Source: an uncultured Lachnospiraceae bacterium
GTDB lineage: Bacteria > Bacillota > Clostridia > Lachnospirales > Lachnospiraceae
Length of the DNA: 16,506 bases
Direction: 5' to 3'
Assembly: GCA_947003375.1 (NCBI GenBank)
Contig: CAMQOJ010000033.1
Span: 1-16,506, forward strand
A program made the translations under genes and the position numbers. The notes beneath the pieces were generated by a model. That model did not search any database and was not told where the DNA came from. It worked only from the letters and a program-made list of their open reading frames with translations. Shown here piece after piece: positions 13,242 to 16,506 of this stretch (position 1 is the stretch's first letter; each line of letters starts with the position of its first letter).

Positions 13242-14834
13242 ATGATTATAGAAGACAGAGAATTCGGGCGGATTGAGATTCGGGACATCCCGCTTCCCTG
13301 GGAGGCGGAGGAGGTCTCGGGCACCTATACCTGTTCCGGCAGGGTGCTGGCCTCCTACAGCACCGCAGGGGAGCATGGGGGAAAGAGCTGGTATCATGTG
13401 GTCACGCAAAACGACGACGGGACTGACGTGAGGGAGGTCTTCGACGGGGAAATCCCGCAATTGCCCGGGGCCAACGGGATTCGATGGATGTGCTTCGCGG
13501 ACAACAGGAGGATTCTGCTGGGGGACTATGTCCTGGAGTGCAGCCCGGACATCGACTGCTGTAAAGAGGCGAAGCTGGTGCGCCTGTACTATCCGGAGCA
13601 CCTGGAGCATGGGGAGAACATTTTCATGCACTGGTCGGAGATTGTGGTTGCCCCGGACAACAGGTATATGGCCTGGACGATGCTGACATCCACGGGCTCC
13701 ATGAACTATCTGGGGCGGCTGGAGCGGGAGGAGGGATGTTACCGTCTGGAGGACATAGTCGCCATCAGCGGGGACAGGCTCTGGGAGCCGGATCCGGAAA
13801 ACCAGGGATGCTGCGTGACGCTGCCTGCCAGGGGCGGGGAGCTGAAGCAGTTCGTCCGGGGTGGCAGGGCCCTGTCCATGGCGGGTGGCGGGGACAGCGT
13901 CAGCGAGAGCATGCTGCTGCCCTTAGACAGCGAGGAACTGATTCAGATTACGGATACGCCGGGATATGAGGAGACGACGATTTTCTCGGCGGATGAAAGG
14001 CTGGGGGTGGTGATGTCCACGCGGTTCTCGGAAAAGACCAATTGCGGGGTGTTCGGCCTGGTGCCCCAGCCCCAGTCCATAGCGGTGCGCGGCAAGTTCA
14101 TCAACTGTCTTTACATGTACTGTGTCAGCGGTGTGCGCGCGTTCCGCAAGGGGAATGTGGGGCCTGTGCTGATTGACATCGAGAAGTCCCGCAGGGAGGG
14201 CAGGGCCCATGTCGGCGTGGATTTGAGCGATCCGGAGGGAAGGTGGGTGTATTATTCTCCGATCAGCTGGCATCCGGACAGTACCCGGGCTATGTGGAAT
14301 GAGGGGACGCGGCCTGCGGAGGGGCCTTTGAAGAGGCGGCTGCGGATGTGCCGTCTCTTGGACTATGTGCCCGGGCAGCCGGTGGCTGCGGGGGTGACAC
14401 CGGAGAAAGGGGAGATACCTTATGCGCTTCCGGGGGAAGCGCCGCGGTGTAAACCTGCGGAGGAGGTGTTTTCCATTAAAATCAAAGGGAAGGCCGGAGG
14501 GTATGTGCTGAACGAGGGCGGGGTGGGGAATCCGCCTGTATATCGGACGGTGTATGAGGATTTCAGCGAGGATGGGGAGACTTTTTATAATGGCAGTATG
14601 GCGGTTACGGCTCCGGCCAGTATATTCGCGCCGGGGAAGACGGTGTTCGAGGCTGACCTTTCTGTGACGGGGAGGCATACCGGAGAGATGAGGCTGCGGG
14701 CGGTGTTTTGCAGGGATGATGTGCATGCGCCGGCGATGCTTTCCTTTGCGGAGGGGGAGGACGGGAGGCCGGAGAGTTGGGGGTATTCGGCTTATGATGG
14801 GGTAGTGATGAAGATTGGGGATATGGAGCCGTAG
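13242..14834 (+). CDS. Unrecognised protein with propeller-like repeats (530 residues)
   Basis: I do not recognise this family. AGGAGG sits 7 bases before the ATG at 13242. There is no signal peptide or membrane segment. Three spaced segments look like strands of a TolB/WD40-type beta-propeller: HWSEIVVAPDNRYMAWTML (130-148), ETTIFSADERLGVVMSTR (244-261) and YSPISWHPDSTRAMWNEGTR (338-357). Residues about 420-525 look like a separate beta-sandwich. The phrase ELIQITDTPGYEETTIFSAD recalls the oligogalacturonate lyase-like propellers, but the metal-binding histidines cannot be matched with confidence. It lies between a symporter and a rhamnosidase, so a role in sugar acid or plant glycan use is possible. 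Codon use shifts from C-ending to T- and G-ending codons in the last third (from about 14240). Confidence 0.8.
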   Translation: MIIEDREFGRIEIRDIPLPWEAEEVSGTYTCSGRVLASYSTAGEHGGKSWYHVVTQNDDGTDVREVFDGEIPQLPGANGIRWMCFADNRRILLGDYVLECSPDIDCCKEAKLVRLYYPEHLEHGENIFMHWSEIVVAPDNRYMAWTMLTSTGSMNYLGRLEREEGCYRLEDIVAISGDRLWEPDPENQGCCVTLPARGGELKQFVRGGRALSMAGGGDSVSESMLLPLDSEELIQITDTPGYEETTIFSADERLGVVMSTRFSEKTNCGVFGLVPQPQSIAVRGKFINCLYMYCVSGVRAFRKGNVGPVLIDIEKSRREGRAHVGVDLSDPEGRWVYYSPISWHPDSTRAMWNEGTRPAEGPLKRRLRMCRLLDYVPGQPVAAGVTPEKGEIPYALPGEAPRCKPAEEVFSIKIKGKAGGYVLNEGGVGNPPVYRTVYEDFSEDGETFYNGSMAVTAPASIFAPGKTVFEADLSVTGRHTGEMRLRAVFCRDDVHAPAMLSFAEGEDGRPESWGYSAYDGVVMKIGDMEP

Positions 14835-15045
14835 GGGAGCGCTGCGGGGGACGATTGGTGCTGCGCCTAAGTCTCCCTAGGCAGTGGATTTCGTCTCCGG
14901 GCTAAGGGCGCTCTTTTGTGCTTTCAAAAAGCCCCCCGGCCCCAGCCGCCTGGATTTCAGCGATTCGTTTGGGATGTTGGGCGTGGGTAGGGTTGAGGCT
15001 TGTTGGGGTGTGGTTTGAGTAGATGGGATGTGAGGAGGTTTGTTT
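14835..15045. other. Intergenic region before the GH78 gene
   Basis: This is 211 bp of G-rich sequence. A small GCCTA/TAGGC hairpin (about 14866-14883) has no T run. No clear promoter is seen. AGCGATTCGTTTG at 14959-14971 is repeated exactly at 15051-15063, across the GH78 start region. GGAGG at about 15034-15038 is the ribosome site for the next gene. Read-through from the propeller-like gene is possible. Confidence 0.5.
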
Positions 15046-16506
15046 ATGGAAGCGATTCGTTTGAGGACGGAATATATGGAGGATCCTGTTGGGATTGATG
15101 TCAGGGAGCCGTATTTGTCTTGGAATTGTAGGAATGGGAGAAGGCAGACGGCTTATGAGATTGAGGCGGTCTGCGGGAATCGGGTCATTTGGGACAGTGG
15201 TAAGGTAAACAGTGATGGGATGAACGCTTTGTTTGGTGTGGGAGTGGGCAGCAGGCAGAGGGTTTTCTGGCGGGTGCGGCTGTGGGATGAGGAGGACAGG
15301 GCCGGGGACTGGAGCGAGGAGGCCTTTTTTGAGACAGGGCTTTTGGAGCGGGAGGAGTTCGTGGCGAGGTGGATCGATCCGGAGCCGGACTGGGGACTGG
15401 GGGATGCCGCGGTAGGTGATTCAGGTGCCGTACCGGTAGGCGCTCGGGAGGCTGGCCGGAAAGGGGGGCCGCAGTCCGGGAAGGCTGGTTTGCAGCCTCA
15501 TAGGCCGGCCAGTTATCTGAGGACATCCTTTGTATTGGAGAAAAAGGGGGAAGCAAGGCTATACATCACCTGTCATGGGCTGTATGAGGCGTTTCTGAAC
15601 GGGAAGCGGGTGGGAGAGTTTGTGCTGGCTCCGGGGACTTCCACCTATGACAGAAGGCTGGCTTATCAGACTTATGATGTGACGGAGCTGTTGAAGGAGG
15701 GGGAGAATGCGGTACAGGTCATCCTGGGGGATGGGTGGTATCGCAGCTGTTCCGGCGTGGATGGGGACAGGAATCTGTATGGGGAGGATGTGGCGCTGTA
15801 TTTTCAGTTGGAGGTGGAGGGCAGGGCGGTATGCGTCTCCGATGAAAGCTGGGAGGCTTCCCAAAACGGGCCGATCCGCGAGGATGATATGCAGCAGGGC
15901 GAGGTGGTGGATGCCAGGCTGGAGGAGATTGGGGAGTATCATGGGGTAAGGCTGGCGGAGTTCGGGGTGGAGAATCTGGTCTGTTCCAACTGTGTGCCTG
16001 TTATGGAGGCGGAACGCTTTACAGGAAGGCTGCTGAAGACTCCGAATGGGGAGACAGTCATCGATTATGGGCAGAATCTGGCCGGGTATGTGGAATTTAC
16101 CGTCAATGCACATGCGGGGGACCGTATTGTGCTGACCCATGGGGAAGCTCTGGACGAAGACGGGAATTTCACTGTGGAGAATTTCCAGGACAGGAAGCGC
16201 CACAAGGAGGGCGGCGTCAGGCAGCAGGTGGTGTATATCTGCAAGGAGGGGGAGAATCATTATAAGCCGAAATTTACGATTTGGGGCTTCCGGTACGCGA
16301 AGGTGGAGACGGATGTGGACCTGACTGATGCCGTCTTTACTTCCATAGCGGTCTATTCCCGGATGGAGCGTTTAGGGCGGTTTGAATGCTCCGATGAGGC
16401 TGTGAACAGATTGGTGGAGAACAGCATCTGGAGCCAGAAGTCCAATTTCTGCGATGTGCCCACGGACTGCCCTACCAGGGAGCGGGCGGCCTGGACGGGG
16501 GATATG
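15046..16506 (+). CDS. Family 78 alpha-L-rhamnosidase, N-terminal 487 residues (cut by window edge)
   Basis: The frame is open from the ATG at 15046 to the last base, 487 codons of an enzyme usually 850-1000 residues long. Order of parts: an N-terminal sandwich (about 5-97), a low-complexity linker (about 117-155), the rhamnosidase N domain (about 157-310, including YEAFLNGKRVG and ILGDGWYRS), a concanavalin-like domain (about 325-435, IDYGQNLAGYV), and the start of the (alpha/alpha)6 barrel. DVPTDCPTRERAAWTGD (470-486) is the signature of GH78, carrying conserved acidic residues D474, E479 and D486, which include the catalytic acid. The base lies beyond the window. There is no signal peptide, so it acts on imported rhamnosides. 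GAGGAGG lies about 7 bases upstream. It hydrolyses terminal alpha-L-rhamnose from plant glycosides or pectin fragments (family knowledge). Confidence 0.93.
   Translation, partial: MEAIRLRTEYMEDPVGIDVREPYLSWNCRNGRRQTAYEIEAVCGNRVIWDSGKVNSDGMNALFGVGVGSRQRVFWRVRLWDEEDRAGDWSEEAFFETGLLEREEFVARWIDPEPDWGLGDAAVGDSGAVPVGAREAGRKGGPQSGKAGLQPHRPASYLRTSFVLEKKGEARLYITCHGLYEAFLNGKRVGEFVLAPGTSTYDRRLAYQTYDVTELLKEGENAVQVILGDGWYRSCSGVDGDRNLYGEDVALYFQLEVEGRAVCVSDESWEASQNGPIREDDMQQGEVVDARLEEIGEYHGVRLAEFGVENLVCSNCVPVMEAERFTGRLLKTPNGETVIDYGQNLAGYVEFTVNAHAGDRIVLTHGEALDEDGNFTVENFQDRKRHKEGGVRQQVVYICKEGENHYKPKFTIWGFRYAKVETDVDLTDAVFTSIAVYSRMERLGRFECSDEAVNRLVENSIWSQKSNFCDVPTDCPTRERAAWTGDM

Noticed and set aside
13923..14726. 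267-codon frame on the strand opposite the propeller-like gene
   Set aside because: The Arg/His/Pro-rich translation has no start signal and is antisense to a gene with a good ribosome site.

Overview
The window looks like chromosome from a GC-rich, gut-type Lachnospiraceae (Clostridia). The evidence is strong AGGAGG-type ribosome binding sites, several protein families typical of that group (an Rpn/PD-(D/E)XK 'transposase', a small 76-residue protein, AraC regulators with long sensory N-termini), and cytoplasmic glycoside hydrolases fed by a GPH-type cation symporter. No rRNA, tRNA, CRISPR array or intact insertion sequence is visible. Family assignments come from recognising motifs by eye; no database search was run.

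Layout. Positions 1-257 (minus) hold the 5' end of purC, a housekeeping gene. Positions 258-2362 are an accessory patch. After a roughly 580-bp non-coding stretch come an Rpn-family nuclease gene and two overlapping short ORFs. These two look like internally shortened remnants of a Septu-like (PtuA/PtuB) ATPase plus HNH nuclease pair, and they end at a bidirectional terminator. From 2482 to the end is a carbohydrate-utilisation region. GH1 and GH43 form a minus-strand operon, divergent from a plus-strand operon of GH2 and a sugar-phosphate isomerase/epimerase-like protein. A convergent AraC-family regulator and a small 76-residue protein follow on the minus strand, with three 19-bp tandem repeats between them. 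A short AT-rich stretch (11014-11446) carries a 63-residue gene of unknown function bracketed by inverted repeats. Then come a GPH symporter, an unrecognised propeller-like protein, and the first 487 residues of a GH78 alpha-L-rhamnosidase cut by the window edge.

How it may work together (inference). The symporter imports unphosphorylated glycosides or oligosaccharides. No enzyme has a signal peptide, so GH1, GH43, GH2 and GH78 would remove beta-glucosyl/galactosyl, arabinosyl/xylosyl and rhamnosyl units inside the cell. The isomerase-like protein would handle a released sugar or an oxidised derivative, and the AraC protein would be the local regulator. A plant cell-wall side chain (such as rhamnogalacturonan) or a rhamnosylated plant glycoside is a reasonable substrate class, but the sequence does not prove it. 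The GH2 and symporter promoters share a good -10, lack a normally spaced -35, and share a GATTTTT(T)GAAC element just upstream, as expected of activator-dependent promoters.

The most notable items are the shortened but still in-frame ATPase/HNH pair, the 19-bp tandem repeats upstream of the regulator, the 63-residue gene with inverted repeats at both ends, the unrecognised propeller-like protein, and the low-complexity inserts inside the GH2 and GH78 enzymes.
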